Assembly (NCBI GenBank): GCA_036675565.1
Contig: JAKFER010000214.1
Location: 1-56,911, forward strand
DNA: 56,911 nt
Direction: 5' to 3'
Source of the DNA: JACCYQ01 sp036675565
Lineage (GTDB): Bacteria > Bacteroidota > Bacteroidia > Chitinophagales > Chitinophagaceae
Below are positions 8,794 through 18,348 of the stretch, in pieces. The notes under the pieces are model-generated. The model was given only the letters and a program-made list of their open reading frames with translations, was not told where the DNA came from and searched no databases. The position numbers were made by a program, and so were the translations under genes. Each line of letters opens with the position of its first letter. Within the stretch, counting starts at the first letter, position 1.

Positions 8794-9522
8794 TTAATTG
8801 ATCCGCTTTTCATTGATCGCTTTTACCCAGTGTTTGTTATTGCATACCGGGCAGTGATATTCTTTTTGTGGGGAAATGGTTTGCACTGTACCGCAACAGT
8901 TACAGGCATATATATTTTCTTCATCGATCGTCTCTATAAATTCATCATATAAATGTGGGAGTATGGGCAATCCAAATTTTACTTCTTCTTTTGGATAAAA
9001 AAATAGGCTGATTTCACCGGTTGCTTCTGCAATGGCAATCTTTACCTGCCCCAGGTGCGAAACATTATTTATTCTTAATTGCGCAAAAAATTCCTGGTAG
9101 GAGATGGGTTCCTTTTTCATTTCGCTCATAACAAACGAACCGTTTTTTATGATATAAGATGCGGTGCCTTCTACAATTTTTTCGAGTCTTTCACTTTTTT
9201 CTGTCAGGTAAGTAAGAAGCCGGTAAAGTAATACAACAACTGCCAGTACCAGCATACCAAATACCAAACCAACATCTTTATAAAACATAGGATCGCCTGC
9301 TGCAGAACCCAGCGCAATAATTACCCCTAATTCAAAAACGGATAATTGTTTTATTCCTCTTTTACCCAGTAATCGAAGACTCGAAAGAATAAAAGTGAAC
9401 ATGATCAGGGTGCGCAAAGCAACTTCGAAAATGAACATCCATTTTTCTTCGCCAAAGAAGAATGCGTGCCAGTCAAATTTTAGTAAGAGATGCAGCGGTA
9501 ATAATAAAAATGAACTGTCCAT
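8794..9522 (-). CDS. DUF421 (YetF-like) membrane protein with C-terminal zinc ribbon
   Basis: 242 residues. Three hydrophobic segments lie at about 27-48, 60-78 and 84-106, with the family signature LRLLGKRGIKQLSVFELGVIIALGSAAGD. A cytoplasmic DUF421 domain follows (about 110-190). After it, CNCCG (Cys207, 209, 210) and CPVC (Cys224, 227) make a rubredoxin-like or zinc-ribbon knuckle pair not present in Bacillus YetF as I know it. Function of DUF421 proteins is unclear; some are linked to spore or envelope physiology. It starts 53 bases after the phosphate transporter gene ends, so the two may be co-transcribed. Confidence 0.88.
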   Translation of the reverse strand: MDSSFLLLPLHLLLKFDWHAFFFGEEKWMFIFEVALRTLIMFTFILSSLRLLGKRGIKQLSVFELGVIIALGSAAGDPMFYKDVGLVFGMLVLAVVVLLYRLLTYLTEKSERLEKIVEGTASYIIKNGSFVMSEMKKEPISYQEFFAQLRINNVSHLGQVKIAIAEATGEISLFFYPKEEVKFGLPILPHLYDEFIETIDEENIYACNCCGTVQTISPQKEYHCPVCNNKHWVKAINEKRIN

Positions 9523-9575
9523 ATACGGGTAAGTATAATTAACCAGCTTAAAAATTCATACCATGACCAGGTAAA

Positions 9576-11810
9576 TTACTTCAGGTACTTCCTGTACATT
9601 TTTAAAATACGGAAAGTTACCGCCAGTATATCCCTGCTTTGAAGCAGAATACTGGTTTGTAAAACAGATTGTTTCACACCGGGTTTTTTCTCCTGTATCA
9701 AGGCTACCTGGCTATCCAGTTGCAAATTGATATAGGTACGCACATCATCCCTGGCAATTTTAATATGGTCGAATGTGCTGAAGTTCTTATTCCTTAAAGC
9801 ATTGGTGGTTATCACCAGGAACCGGTTCATTTTAAATTTCAGTTCTTCTGTAATTCGGATGAAATCTTTATCCGGCTGGCGATGAAGATTTTTAATATAG
9901 TGAAGACATTCTTCTGCAAGATTTTGGGCGGATGTGGCAATATCCTGTAAAAGGTCGGTACTGTATAAAAGCAATTCAGCTGCTTTTTTGTCTGCCGTAT
10001 TCAAGTTTTGTATTTGCCGGATGCTTTGCGCCCTTAATTTAAAACCATATTCCGCTAAATCTTTTAAGTCAGCAAAAGCTTTTTCCAATGCATCAAGATC
10101 CTCATTTTTCAATCCTTCCAAAACGCGGGAATATTGGGTATTGATCACGTTCAGTGAATCGGTCACCATATCTTTATTGGACTCAAAAATATCAAGGTCT
10201 GCTTCCGGTAAAAGTTCAAGTCGTTTAGCTTTTGCCTGCGTTTTCTTTTCCTTTTTTGCAAAACTTATATGAGAGAAAATGATATAAAAAGCTACAATAC
10301 TTACAAGTATTATGGTGCCTATTAATTCGCCTTTATATAATATTAATGCGAAAATGCCGGCTACCACAAAAGCAATAATAGCCGTAACGAACCAGCCGCC
10401 AATTACACTTAATACGCCAGCCACTCGATAAACAGCTGATTCTCGTCCCCATGCCTTATCAGCAAGAGAAGTACCCATGGCTACCATAAATGTCACATAA
10501 GTGGTGGACAAAGGCAGTTTCATGGATGTAGCCCATGCAATCAACACACTTGAAATGATCAGGTTGGCTGAAGCTCTCACCAGGTCAAAAGCTTTTTTGT
10601 CCTGGATATTAGTGGCCTGTTTGAGTTTATTTTTTTCGAAACTCAGTTTGTATTTCCTTGAAAGTGTATCCGGAATAATAAGTGAAAAAAAGTTACCGAA
10701 GAGTATGGATGTTTTGACAATGCTGCGGGACATTGCGGTTGGCTTAAATCTTTCTTCACCTTCATGCTGGTGACCCAGACTTACTTCTGTTTCTGTAACT
10801 TTTTTTGCTTTGGCACTAAACCATAATGTTGCAGCCATAATACCGCCAGCTATTAGCAACATATAATTTGGAACTATGACGTCGTTGGAGCTAAGATAGT
10901 CCTGGTAAAAAACATCAGCTGCAACACCACTGCTTTGCCAGTTTTCAAATGCCAGAAATCCAGTAATGGGGACGCCAATAAAATTTACCAGGTCATTACC
11001 TGCAAAAGCCATGGCTAAAGAAAAGGTTCCCATCAGTACAACAACCTTCAATGGATTGATATTAGCAAAACGATGTAACAGGTAAGTGGTTAAATAACTT
11101 ATTGCAAACAAAATACCCAGTACAATAAGGATATTTTCGTTTAACCAATTCATCAAAGTGGTATCAGCAAGTGTTGTCCCTTTCAAGCCTTTGATCAATA
11201 AAAAATTGATTATAGCAGTAATGCCAAGCGACGCATATAATGGACCGAATTTTTTTAATTTATCCTCATAATTAAAAGTAAATAACAGCCTGCTTACATA
11301 TTGTATAACGATACCCACAGTGAAAGCAATAACAATAGACAGAAATATGCCTGAAATGATAGTAATTACACTTTCCGCATTGATATATTTCATCATTTCA
11401 TTCACCGGGTCTTGCTGGTCAATGGAAATGAGAAAACCTGTGATCATAGCTGCACCCAGTAATTCAAATATGATAGATACGGTGGTTGAAGTAGGCAGTC
11501 CCAACGAATTGAAAATATCAAGTAACACAATATCTGTAAGCATTACGGCGAGGAAAACCCACATGATTGTTTCCAGCGTAAAAAATTCAGGGTGAAAAAT
11601 CCCTTTACGTGCAATTTCCATAATTCCACTGGAGAAAATAGAACCCATGATAAGACCAAGGGATGCTATAATAATAATGGTTCGGAAAGTGGCCACTTTA
11701 CTACCGATGGCAGAATTTAAAAAATTAACTGCGTCATTACTAACGCCAACGATTAAGTCAACAATCGCCAAAAGAAAAAGAATGACTACCAGGAATATTA
11801 AAAATGCCAT
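9576..11810 (-). CDS. PiT-family inorganic phosphate transporter fused to a PhoU-like domain
   Basis: 744 residues. The first roughly 520 are polytopic and carry both PiT repeats: VGVSNDAVNFLNSAIGSKVA near the N-terminus and AFAGNDLVNFIGVPI in the middle, each with the ND motif typical of PiT permeases, plus LGLPTSTTVSIIFELLGAA. The remaining 200 residues (from about 540) are helical, soluble and resemble PhoU/DUF47 (SVLEGLKNEDLDALEKAFADL-type helices). PiT permeases take up metal-phosphate with protons or sodium; the PhoU-like part probably regulates flux. This fused form is common in Bacteroidota. A DUF421 gene follows on the same strand. Confidence 0.93.
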   Translation of the reverse strand: MAFLIFLVVILFLLAIVDLIVGVSNDAVNFLNSAIGSKVATFRTIIIIASLGLIMGSIFSSGIMEIARKGIFHPEFFTLETIMWVFLAVMLTDIVLLDIFNSLGLPTSTTVSIIFELLGAAMITGFLISIDQQDPVNEMMKYINAESVITIISGIFLSIVIAFTVGIVIQYVSRLLFTFNYEDKLKKFGPLYASLGITAIINFLLIKGLKGTTLADTTLMNWLNENILIVLGILFAISYLTTYLLHRFANINPLKVVVLMGTFSLAMAFAGNDLVNFIGVPITGFLAFENWQSSGVAADVFYQDYLSSNDVIVPNYMLLIAGGIMAATLWFSAKAKKVTETEVSLGHQHEGEERFKPTAMSRSIVKTSILFGNFFSLIIPDTLSRKYKLSFEKNKLKQATNIQDKKAFDLVRASANLIISSVLIAWATSMKLPLSTTYVTFMVAMGTSLADKAWGRESAVYRVAGVLSVIGGWFVTAIIAFVVAGIFALILYKGELIGTIILVSIVAFYIIFSHISFAKKEKKTQAKAKRLELLPEADLDIFESNKDMVTDSLNVINTQYSRVLEGLKNEDLDALEKAFADLKDLAEYGFKLRAQSIRQIQNLNTADKKAAELLLYSTDLLQDIATSAQNLAEECLHYIKNLHRQPDKDFIRITEELKFKMNRFLVITTNALRNKNFSTFDHIKIARDDVRTYINLQLDSQVALIQEKKPGVKQSVLQTSILLQSRDILAVTFRILKMYRKYLK

Positions 11811-11903
11811 AAAAATCGGGTGCGTAACCTCAAAGAAAAGAAAGTTGCGCAGTATTTGTAGGTTAATAAATTGTTACCTGTTTTATTCACTGTTTTTACT
11901 TGC

Positions 11904-13805
11904 TTATTTTTTTATTCTCTTCTTCATTTCTTCAACCGGCATTTTTATCAGTTTTCCCATTTGTTGATTACCCCGGTATGTTACAACCCATAAATTCACC
12001 GCATCTTTCGGTAACCTCAATGGTTTATTATAGGCAGGGTAAAATTGGTCTGGAAAAGTTTCATCAAAACTATAATGAATATTTAAATCATCAATTTCAG
12101 TTTTTAAATCTATAATGATCGTACTATCCGCCTCCCTGCTAAAATTAAAAATGGGATCGTACATGCTCCTGGAATATTTTATTTGTGCCACATCAAACCG
12201 CTCAAAATGTTTTTCTGTTCGGGAAACAAAATGATCCCAGTCTTTTAATGCCGGCTGGCTCCAAACGCTTTCAGAAATGGCAAATGCCCGTGGCCACAAC
12301 ATATATTGTGCACTGCGAAACGTGTTTAGTCTTTCACTCCATAAATTGGCTTGTCCGCCCAATACTAGTTTTTCATTTATGCCTTTAGGAAGCGGATCAA
12401 ATTTGTAAGATTGATTTAACCTTACCATTGAATAGGTGGGTGGTTCCGCAACAGGATCACCCTGGTAAAGATCAACATATGTTTGGCCATGTGGAGACAT
12501 CACAACCGGGTGATTCATCTTTGCTGCTTCAATACCACCTTTCTCCCCACGCCAGCTCATAACCGCCGCATTAGGTGCCAATCCTCCTTCCAGGATCTCA
12601 TCCCAGCCCATCATTTTTTTTCCTTTCGATTCAATGATACGGCCAACGCGTTTTACAAAATAGCTTTGCACTTCGTGCATGTCTTTCAACTTTTCTTTTT
12701 TCATTAATTGTTTAATCGCATCACTTTTTTCCCAGAAACCTTTGTAAGTTTCATCGCCACCCATATGGATGTATGCGAATGGAAATAATTGTGCCACCTC
12801 GGTAAATACTTTATCCAGCACCTCATAGACTTTTTCATTGGCCGGGCAAAGATTATTATCAACAGTTCCATAAAAACCACCACCTGGCGGCCAGATCATA
12901 AATCGGTCCCCTGCATTTACCTGGACTTTACCTGGTGTACAACTTAAGCCGGGAATAGAAGCTAATATCGCCATACTGTGACCAGGTACATCTATTTCGG
13001 GCATAATTTCTATGTGGTGCTGTTTTGCATATTGCACTAATTCTTTAATGTCCTCGTGGGTATAAAAACCTCCATAGGTTTTTGGTTCATCAGCAGTTGG
13101 TTTTGTCCATTCCCCCCAACGGCCAACACGTTTTGCACGCCAGGCGCCTATTTTCGTTAATTCAGGTAAACTTTTTATTTGTAGTCGCCAACCCTGGTCG
13201 TCTGTTAAATGAAGATGGAGCCGGTTATATTTATAGGCAGCCATCTGGTCTATGAAATCTTTGACTTCCTGCACAGTAAAAAAATGCCGAGCAACATCAA
13301 GTAGTAATCCACGCCATCCAAAACGGGGATAATCAGTAATTTTTACCGTTGGAATTTTCCACTCTGCATCATTTACTTTTTCCGTACTAAGTATTTGCGG
13401 GGGAAATAATTGCATTAAGGTTTGCATTCCATAATATAAACCTGCAGGTTGATTGGCATTGATAGAGATATCTTTATCCGTTACCGTTAGCTGATATCCT
13501 TCAGTTCCCAAAACTGCATCCGCACCGGGATTAAGGTTAAATGAAATGGTGGGCAGATGGTTACCGGCCTTTATGCTATAACCTGTGGCTTTTGTGATTT
13601 TATCACTAAACAATTTGATAACCTGCTGAACTTCTGCTGACTGGCTATTACTGGCAACCACAATATTGGCAGGCAAAATAAAAGAGCCACCTGTTGCCTG
13701 CAAACTGACGGGGAGTGGTATCAGCGATATGTTTTCGGGATTTGTTTGAGCTGTGGATATAACTGAAACCAATAACGTAGTTAAAATCAGGAAATATATT
13801 TTCAT
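11904..13805 (-). CDS. GH20 beta-N-acetylhexosaminidase, exported
   Basis: 633 residues with a Sec signal (1-19, cleavage after STA). A GH20b domain (about 25-150, ISLIPLPVSLQATGGSF) precedes the catalytic barrel (about 155-510): YPRFGWRGLLLDVARHFF, LHLHLTDDQGWRLQI, EIDVPGHS and the catalytic pair in HMGGDETYKG, where Asp-Glu perform substrate-assisted catalysis through the acetamido group. C-terminal 100 residues form a small beta domain. It removes terminal GlcNAc or GalNAc from glycans or chitooligomers in the periplasm. The amino-sugar genes at 24-29 kb could use its product, but that is inference; no operator-like CAAACG site was seen upstream. Confidence 0.95.
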   Translation of the reverse strand: MKIYFLILTTLLVSVISTAQTNPENISLIPLPVSLQATGGSFILPANIVVASNSQSAEVQQVIKLFSDKITKATGYSIKAGNHLPTISFNLNPGADAVLGTEGYQLTVTDKDISINANQPAGLYYGMQTLMQLFPPQILSTEKVNDAEWKIPTVKITDYPRFGWRGLLLDVARHFFTVQEVKDFIDQMAAYKYNRLHLHLTDDQGWRLQIKSLPELTKIGAWRAKRVGRWGEWTKPTADEPKTYGGFYTHEDIKELVQYAKQHHIEIMPEIDVPGHSMAILASIPGLSCTPGKVQVNAGDRFMIWPPGGGFYGTVDNNLCPANEKVYEVLDKVFTEVAQLFPFAYIHMGGDETYKGFWEKSDAIKQLMKKEKLKDMHEVQSYFVKRVGRIIESKGKKMMGWDEILEGGLAPNAAVMSWRGEKGGIEAAKMNHPVVMSPHGQTYVDLYQGDPVAEPPTYSMVRLNQSYKFDPLPKGINEKLVLGGQANLWSERLNTFRSAQYMLWPRAFAISESVWSQPALKDWDHFVSRTEKHFERFDVAQIKYSRSMYDPIFNFSREADSTIIIDLKTEIDDLNIHYSFDETFPDQFYPAYNKPLRLPKDAVNLWVVTYRGNQQMGKLIKMPVEEMKKRIKK

Positions 13806-13883
13806 GTGCTTAAATTAATCAGAGAATGCAAAGATGCAGGTTTTTAACGAGGACAATAAGTCGCTAAGAAAGCTTAATAAAAA

Positions 13884-14705
13884 TTAGATGCTTTCATTTT
13901 GATATATACCGCTTTGAATTTCCAAAATCCCATTTTCTAAATTATTCAGCAGGTTCTGAAATTTATCCTTCCATAATTCACCTAAAATTAAATGCATACC
14001 TGGTTTCGGTTGTCCCTGTGTGTTGACCCGGTTCAGCATTTCTTTTAAAAACCGGATGCCCTCCCGGGTATGATCCTTTATTTTTATTTTGGTAAAGCCC
14101 TTATTGACCAATAATTCGTGAAGGGAAGCGGGAGTGATCAGGAAACTGATCGAATTGTCACTCGCCCATGGAACAGGATAAATGACATCCTCGTGGCTAC
14201 TCGTTAAAATATCATAATAAATAAATCGGCCACCTGGAACAAGCACTCTTTTTATTTCGGAATATAATTTTTCTTTATCCCTGATATTCATCTGGACATG
14301 TTGCGTCCAAACAACATCAAAACTTTCATTTTCAAAGGGCATGTTCAATGCATCTGCATGAATGTATTGCACCAGGTGATCAAGGCCCACCAATTGCGTA
14401 AGCAACCTGGCTGTATGAATAAATTCTTCCGTTATATCAATGCCGGTAATTTTGCAGCCAAATTCACTGGCCAGCATTCTGCTGGGTCCACCAATTCCGC
14501 AACCCACATCCAATATGCGCATATCTTTATCAAAGCCAGCATCCATGGCCAGTTCCATTGATACAGCCGCTCCACGAACATGAAATTCATCTACAGTTGC
14601 CAGGTCCCGGCGTGTAATATCTGTTTTGCCGTGGGCTTTTAATTCCTGTATAATTTGCTGATAAAGCGCCGGCCGTGTATAATGTTTTTCAATTGGCGAA
14701 GACAT
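13884..14705 (-). CDS. Class I SAM-dependent methyltransferase (small-molecule type)
   Basis: 273 residues. Rossmann methyltransferase with motif I ILDVGCGIGGPSR, motif II GIDITEEFI, the DALNMPFENESFDVVW segment and a post-motif VLVPGGRFIYYDIL. The N-terminal 50 residues and overall layout resemble glycine/sarcosine/dimethylglycine and phosphoethanolamine methyltransferases, so an N-methyl donor role toward a small amine is plausible; a polyketide or quinone O-methyl role is not excluded. No metabolic partner genes lie next to it: GH20 is downstream and the PycTM-like protein upstream, each about 80 bases away. Substrate not assignable. Confidence 0.88.
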   Translation of the reverse strand: MSSPIEKHYTRPALYQQIIQELKAHGKTDITRRDLATVDEFHVRGAAVSMELAMDAGFDKDMRILDVGCGIGGPSRMLASEFGCKITGIDITEEFIHTARLLTQLVGLDHLVQYIHADALNMPFENESFDVVWTQHVQMNIRDKEKLYSEIKRVLVPGGRFIYYDILTSSHEDVIYPVPWASDNSISFLITPASLHELLVNKGFTKIKIKDHTREGIRFLKEMLNRVNTQGQPKPGMHLILGELWKDKFQNLLNNLENGILEIQSGIYQNESI

Positions 14706-14712
14706 TGTTGTC

Positions 14713-14744
14713 GGTTGATAAGTTGTTTGGTTGATTAGTTGATA
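14713..14744. repeat. Four tandem octamers (RGTTGATW)
   Basis: GGTTGATA, AGTTGTTT, GGTTGATT and AGTTGATA follow each other without gaps, just upstream of the methyltransferase start codon at 14705. The sequence differs from the TCAAATTG arrays, but the 8-bp period is the same. Confidence 0.6.
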
Positions 14745-14786
14745 TGTTTAAGAGGTTAAAGGATTAACAATTGTTGAAATGGTCGT

Positions 14787-15980
14787 TTATTTCAATTCAT
14801 CAAAAATGGCAATGGCCAAATAACCTACAATTGAAAGCATAAGACCGGCAAAAAATACTTTGTAAGCAATAGTCAAATAACTAAATTTTTTTGAAAGTAC
14901 TTTTCGTACGGCATAAGACTCTTTGATCAGGTCTTCAAAAACCAGTTTTTTATCACCCTTGAAAAAATGGTACATGTCTTCTGAATATTTTTCCCAACTC
15001 ACTTTTCTAAAACCCGGATCAAGCCTGTCAAAGCTTCCGAAAAAGAATCTTTCTTTTATATGATCATCATCATCATCCCAATTTTTTTCCAATGGTTTAC
15101 TGGCAAGAATGCCATAAAAAATAGTCACTATGGCACCAACCAATACGCAGGCAGTTGGAATAGTATAAATAAAATGTGTTTCGATCCGCCTGAAAGAAAA
15201 AGCGACCACAACAGGTGCCAGGATAGAGTTAACCTGTATCAGTAAACCTGCTTTGCGATCTGCAAGTGCAACCAGGTCAAGATAATTCCGGAATGCAATA
15301 CGGAAAAGATCCTGGCTCTCCTTAGCCGACAAACTTTCAAATCCATCCTCATTGTATTTTTTATCTTTTTGTTCTTCTGCTCTTAGTTTGTCAATGCGTT
15401 TTTCCAGTTCAATGAAATTTTTATTACGGGTGCTGCCATAAACCCGAATGGAATAAGGGGTATCAAAACTGTGCATAATAAAATAGTACTTGCACTGCAA
15501 CAACCATTCAAGTTCTGAATAGGTTTTGTTATTGACTCTTTCTTCTTCAATACGCAAAAGAGAAAGTCTTTCCAATGCATCTGGCAAACCCAGGTGTATA
15601 TCTTTTGCATCCCGTAAAACATTTTCAAGCGTGTTCTGAGGGGTCTTGGTCAACAGAAAAAAATCAGCAAAGTACCGAATGATCTTTCGTTCTTTTTCAC
15701 TCACTTTATGCTGATCCAGGAAATCATCGACGATTCCCATGTACTCCTGGTGATGACTTTCACCATTTTTAATAAATAAATGACTGAGAACGAGGGCAAC
15801 CAGGCCGGTTTCATAATCCTCTTTGGTGAGGCCTTCTCCCCGTGCAATTTCTTTACATAGCCTTACACTTTCACTGGCATGCCTGAAGTCGTGAAATACA
15901 AACCAGTCATTGTGCAGTTCTACATAAGCATAAAAAAATGCAAGAGCCTTTTTTACCAGGCCCTTATCCTGTTTGTCCAT
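14787..15980 (-). CDS. HD-like domain fused to Pycsar effector transmembrane (PycTM, DUF5706) domain
   Basis: 397 residues. Residues 1-140 resemble an HD-domain phosphohydrolase: FHDFRHASESVRLCKEIA (His30/His34), then LVLSHLFI where the HD pair is expected (residues 66-67 read Ser-His), and LRDAKDIHLG late in the domain. The missing HD pair suggests lost or altered metal binding. A charged linker (about 190-215) leads to the DUF5706/PycTM part (220-397): ALADRKAGLLIQVNSIL begins TM1, with TM2 at about 271-293, FFFGSFDRL in the loop and TM3 at about 372-392. PycTM proteins are membrane effectors opened by cCMP/cUMP in the Pycsar anti-phage system. No cyclase is encoded in this window, so a defence role is not shown. 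Confidence 0.85.
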   Translation of the reverse strand: MDKQDKGLVKKALAFFYAYVELHNDWFVFHDFRHASESVRLCKEIARGEGLTKEDYETGLVALVLSHLFIKNGESHHQEYMGIVDDFLDQHKVSEKERKIIRYFADFFLLTKTPQNTLENVLRDAKDIHLGLPDALERLSLLRIEEERVNNKTYSELEWLLQCKYYFIMHSFDTPYSIRVYGSTRNKNFIELEKRIDKLRAEEQKDKKYNEDGFESLSAKESQDLFRIAFRNYLDLVALADRKAGLLIQVNSILAPVVVAFSFRRIETHFIYTIPTACVLVGAIVTIFYGILASKPLEKNWDDDDDHIKERFFFGSFDRLDPGFRKVSWEKYSEDMYHFFKGDKKLVFEDLIKESYAVRKVLSKKFSYLTIAYKVFFAGLMLSIVGYLAIAIFDELK

Positions 15981-16151
15981 TATGGAAGATTTAGCGGTTT
16001 GATTTTCTCCCTTAAATTAAACTATTAAACAATTACTTAGGAAAGGATGAACTAAAAAATTAAAACAATGCTCATAAAGATTCAATATGTCTTGTGATTA
16101 AGAAAATAGATAGCAGGATATTTAGTAACTTAATAAACTAAATTAAAGAAC

Positions 16152-16532
16152 ATGCCACGCACCACCTTTTTAATTTGCAGTGGAATGAGTTTATTAAGCA
16201 CTGTCAGCCTGAACGCTCAGCATTTTCCACGGAATCCATCCTTACAACAAATTGTGGGTTATCAATTAAAACAAGTGCAGAATTGGCAAATGGAACAATT
16301 GCCTGCCAACTCCGTTTTATATCAATTTCAATTTAAAACTCCTGTCGCAAAAATTGAATCCAATAAAATTTCAGATTTCGAACCTTTCATTCGTTTTCCT
16401 GCGCAGTACCAGATGAACGAAGCAGGGTTTCAGGAAATGGACGGTTTTCCTGCTGAATTATCAAAAAATCAATCATATACTGATTGGTTAAAACAAAGTC
16501 GCTGGCATGTAATTAAAAAAAAATATAGATAA
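16152..16532 (+). CDS. Small secreted protein, unknown
   Basis: 126 residues; a plausible Sec signal (about 1-22, ending near LNAQ). The mature part is Gln-rich, has no cysteines and shows no recognised motif (HFPRNPSLQQIVGYQLKQV, FQFKTPVAKIESNKISDF). Basic C-terminus KKKYR. It lies alone between the PycTM-like gene and the amylase gene, with more than 150 bases on each side. The gene is accepted because it has a credible signal peptide, ordinary codon use and no competing frame. A role cannot be suggested. Confidence 0.6.
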   Translation: MPRTTFLICSGMSLLSTVSLNAQHFPRNPSLQQIVGYQLKQVQNWQMEQLPANSVLYQFQFKTPVAKIESNKISDFEPFIRFPAQYQMNEAGFQEMDGFPAELSKNQSYTDWLKQSRWHVIKKKYR

Positions 16533-16684
16533 TTGAGGCGTTGTATAAATATTGCTTCCTGGTAAGCCAGGTTAAAATCATTTTAATCATCATTACACTG
16601 AACTTAAACTTCTGACATGGCATAATAATTTATGCGACAGCTTTTTCTCATCTTATTGGTTGAATAAATTCAAACAAATTAACA

Positions 16685-18166
16685 ATGCAAAATGGAACAA
16701 TGATCCAGTATTCTCACTGGTATACGCCTGCTGATGGCCAGTTATGGAATGAAGTAAAAGAAAATGCGGGGCGTTTAGCCGAAATGGGTATTTCCGCTGT
16801 CTGGCTGCCACCAGCAAGCAAAGGTTCAAAGGGTGCCTACAGTGAAGGATATGATGTTTATGATTTGTATGATTTGGGTGAATTTGACCAGAAAGGTTCT
16901 GTACGAACCAAGTTTGGAACGAAGCAGGAATTAATTGAAGCAGTAAAAGCTTTACATGATGCCGGTCACCAGGTAATCGTTGATATTGTTTTAAATCACC
17001 TGGGAGGTGGTGATGAAACGGAACGCATACACGTTGTAAAAGTTAACTCGGAAGATCGTAATGAAACTATTTCAGATCCAATAGAAATTGAAGCTTTCAC
17101 CAGGTTTACTTATCCCGGTCGAAAAGGAAAATATTCTGAATTTATTTGGGATCACCAATGTTTCAGCGGCGTTGATTATGATCACAGTACAGGCGAAAAT
17201 GCTATTTATAACATTTTGCAGGAATGGGGAGATGATTGGGAGGAGGTTATAGATGATGAAAAAGGTAATTACGATTACCTGATGTTCAATGATATTGAAT
17301 TCAGGAACCCGGCTGTAAGAGAAGAATTAAATCGTTGGGCAAAATGGTTTCATGATACCATTCCTTTTGATGGTGTAAGACTGGATGCAGTGAAACATAT
17401 TTCACCCAAATTTTATAATGAATGGCTTGAAAAATTGAGAGAAACAACAGGTAAAGAAATTTTTGCTGTAGGAGAATACTGGGCCCCTGGCAACCTGGAA
17501 CTTTTACTTCGTTATATTGATGCAACAGAAGGGCGGATGAGCCTGTTTGATTCAGCTCTTCAACACACTTTACACCATGCCAGTAAAAGTGGAAATGCAT
17601 TTGACTTAAGAACCATCCTGGATGATTCACTGATGAATGCGTTATCTGCTAAAGCAGTTACCGTTGTTGATAATCATGATACGCAGCCATTGCAATCTTT
17701 AGAGGCGCCGGTTGAGCATTGGTTTAAACCCCATGCTTATGCGCTTATTCTTTTACGTGATGAAGGTTATCCTTGTATTTTTTATCCTGATTTGCATGGG
17801 GCTAATTATACAGATAAAGGAAGGGATGGGAATGATTACGAGATCTTTTTAAACAAAGTGGAAGAACTTCCGGCTTTGTTAAAAGCCCGAAAGGAGAACG
17901 CTTATGGAATGCAAAGAGATTATTTTGATCATGCCAACTGCATCGGGTGGACGCGGGAAGGAGATGAAGAGCATAGTGGTTGCGCCGTTTTATTAACCAA
18001 TGGTAATGATGGTCATAAACACATGGAAGTGGGGGAGCGATATGCAGGAAAAACATTTACAGACTTGTTGCAAAAGCACCCGGCTGAAGTTGTTATTGAT
18101 GAAAAAGGTTGGGGTGAATTTTATGTAACTGCTGGTTCAGTCAGCGTTTGGATCGAAAAAAAATAA
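16685..18166 (+). CDS. Cytoplasmic alpha-amylase, GH13 (subfamily 5-like)
   Basis: 493 residues, no signal peptide, so an intracellular enzyme. The GH13 regions are all present: VIVDIVLNHLGGGD (region I), FDGVRLDAVKHI with the nucleophile Asp, FAVGEYW with the acid/base Glu, and VVDNHDTQPL with the transition-state-stabilising Asp. The start MIQYSHWYTPADGQLWNEV and the sequence around YDVYDLYDLGEFDQKGSVRTKFGTKQEL are as in E. coli AmyA/Bacillus liquefaciens-type amylases (GH13_5). It probably hydrolyses alpha-1,4-glucans such as internal glycogen or imported maltodextrins. No other starch genes are adjacent. Confidence 0.94.
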   Translation: MQNGTMIQYSHWYTPADGQLWNEVKENAGRLAEMGISAVWLPPASKGSKGAYSEGYDVYDLYDLGEFDQKGSVRTKFGTKQELIEAVKALHDAGHQVIVDIVLNHLGGGDETERIHVVKVNSEDRNETISDPIEIEAFTRFTYPGRKGKYSEFIWDHQCFSGVDYDHSTGENAIYNILQEWGDDWEEVIDDEKGNYDYLMFNDIEFRNPAVREELNRWAKWFHDTIPFDGVRLDAVKHISPKFYNEWLEKLRETTGKEIFAVGEYWAPGNLELLLRYIDATEGRMSLFDSALQHTLHHASKSGNAFDLRTILDDSLMNALSAKAVTVVDNHDTQPLQSLEAPVEHWFKPHAYALILLRDEGYPCIFYPDLHGANYTDKGRDGNDYEIFLNKVEELPALLKARKENAYGMQRDYFDHANCIGWTREGDEEHSGCAVLLTNGNDGHKHMEVGERYAGKTFTDLLQKHPAEVVIDEKGWGEFYVTAGSVSVWIEKK

Positions 18167-18348
18167 TATGACCAGCTCAACTTTATAATTTTGTCTTCTT
18201 TACTTTATAAATTTTTCTATACCTATAGAAAAGAATAAAATTTATTGATTTTTCCAAAATGATGTAACTTATATAGAACAATTCAACCCTCTCCAAGCAA
18301 TAGCGTACTACTTGTAACAAACATTTTATTTACTAAAAAATTTAAACC

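Noticed and set aside
9934..11967. Several plus-strand open frames
   Set aside because: All are antisense to the PiT-PhoU or GH20 genes and show no domain or credible start.
13884..14705. Specific naming as sarcosine or phosphoethanolamine methyltransferase
   Set aside because: Only general motif similarity; no diagnostic substrate residues and no pathway neighbours.
14787..15980. Complete Pycsar anti-phage system
   Set aside because: Only a PycTM-like protein is present; no cyclase gene and no other defence gene lies near it.
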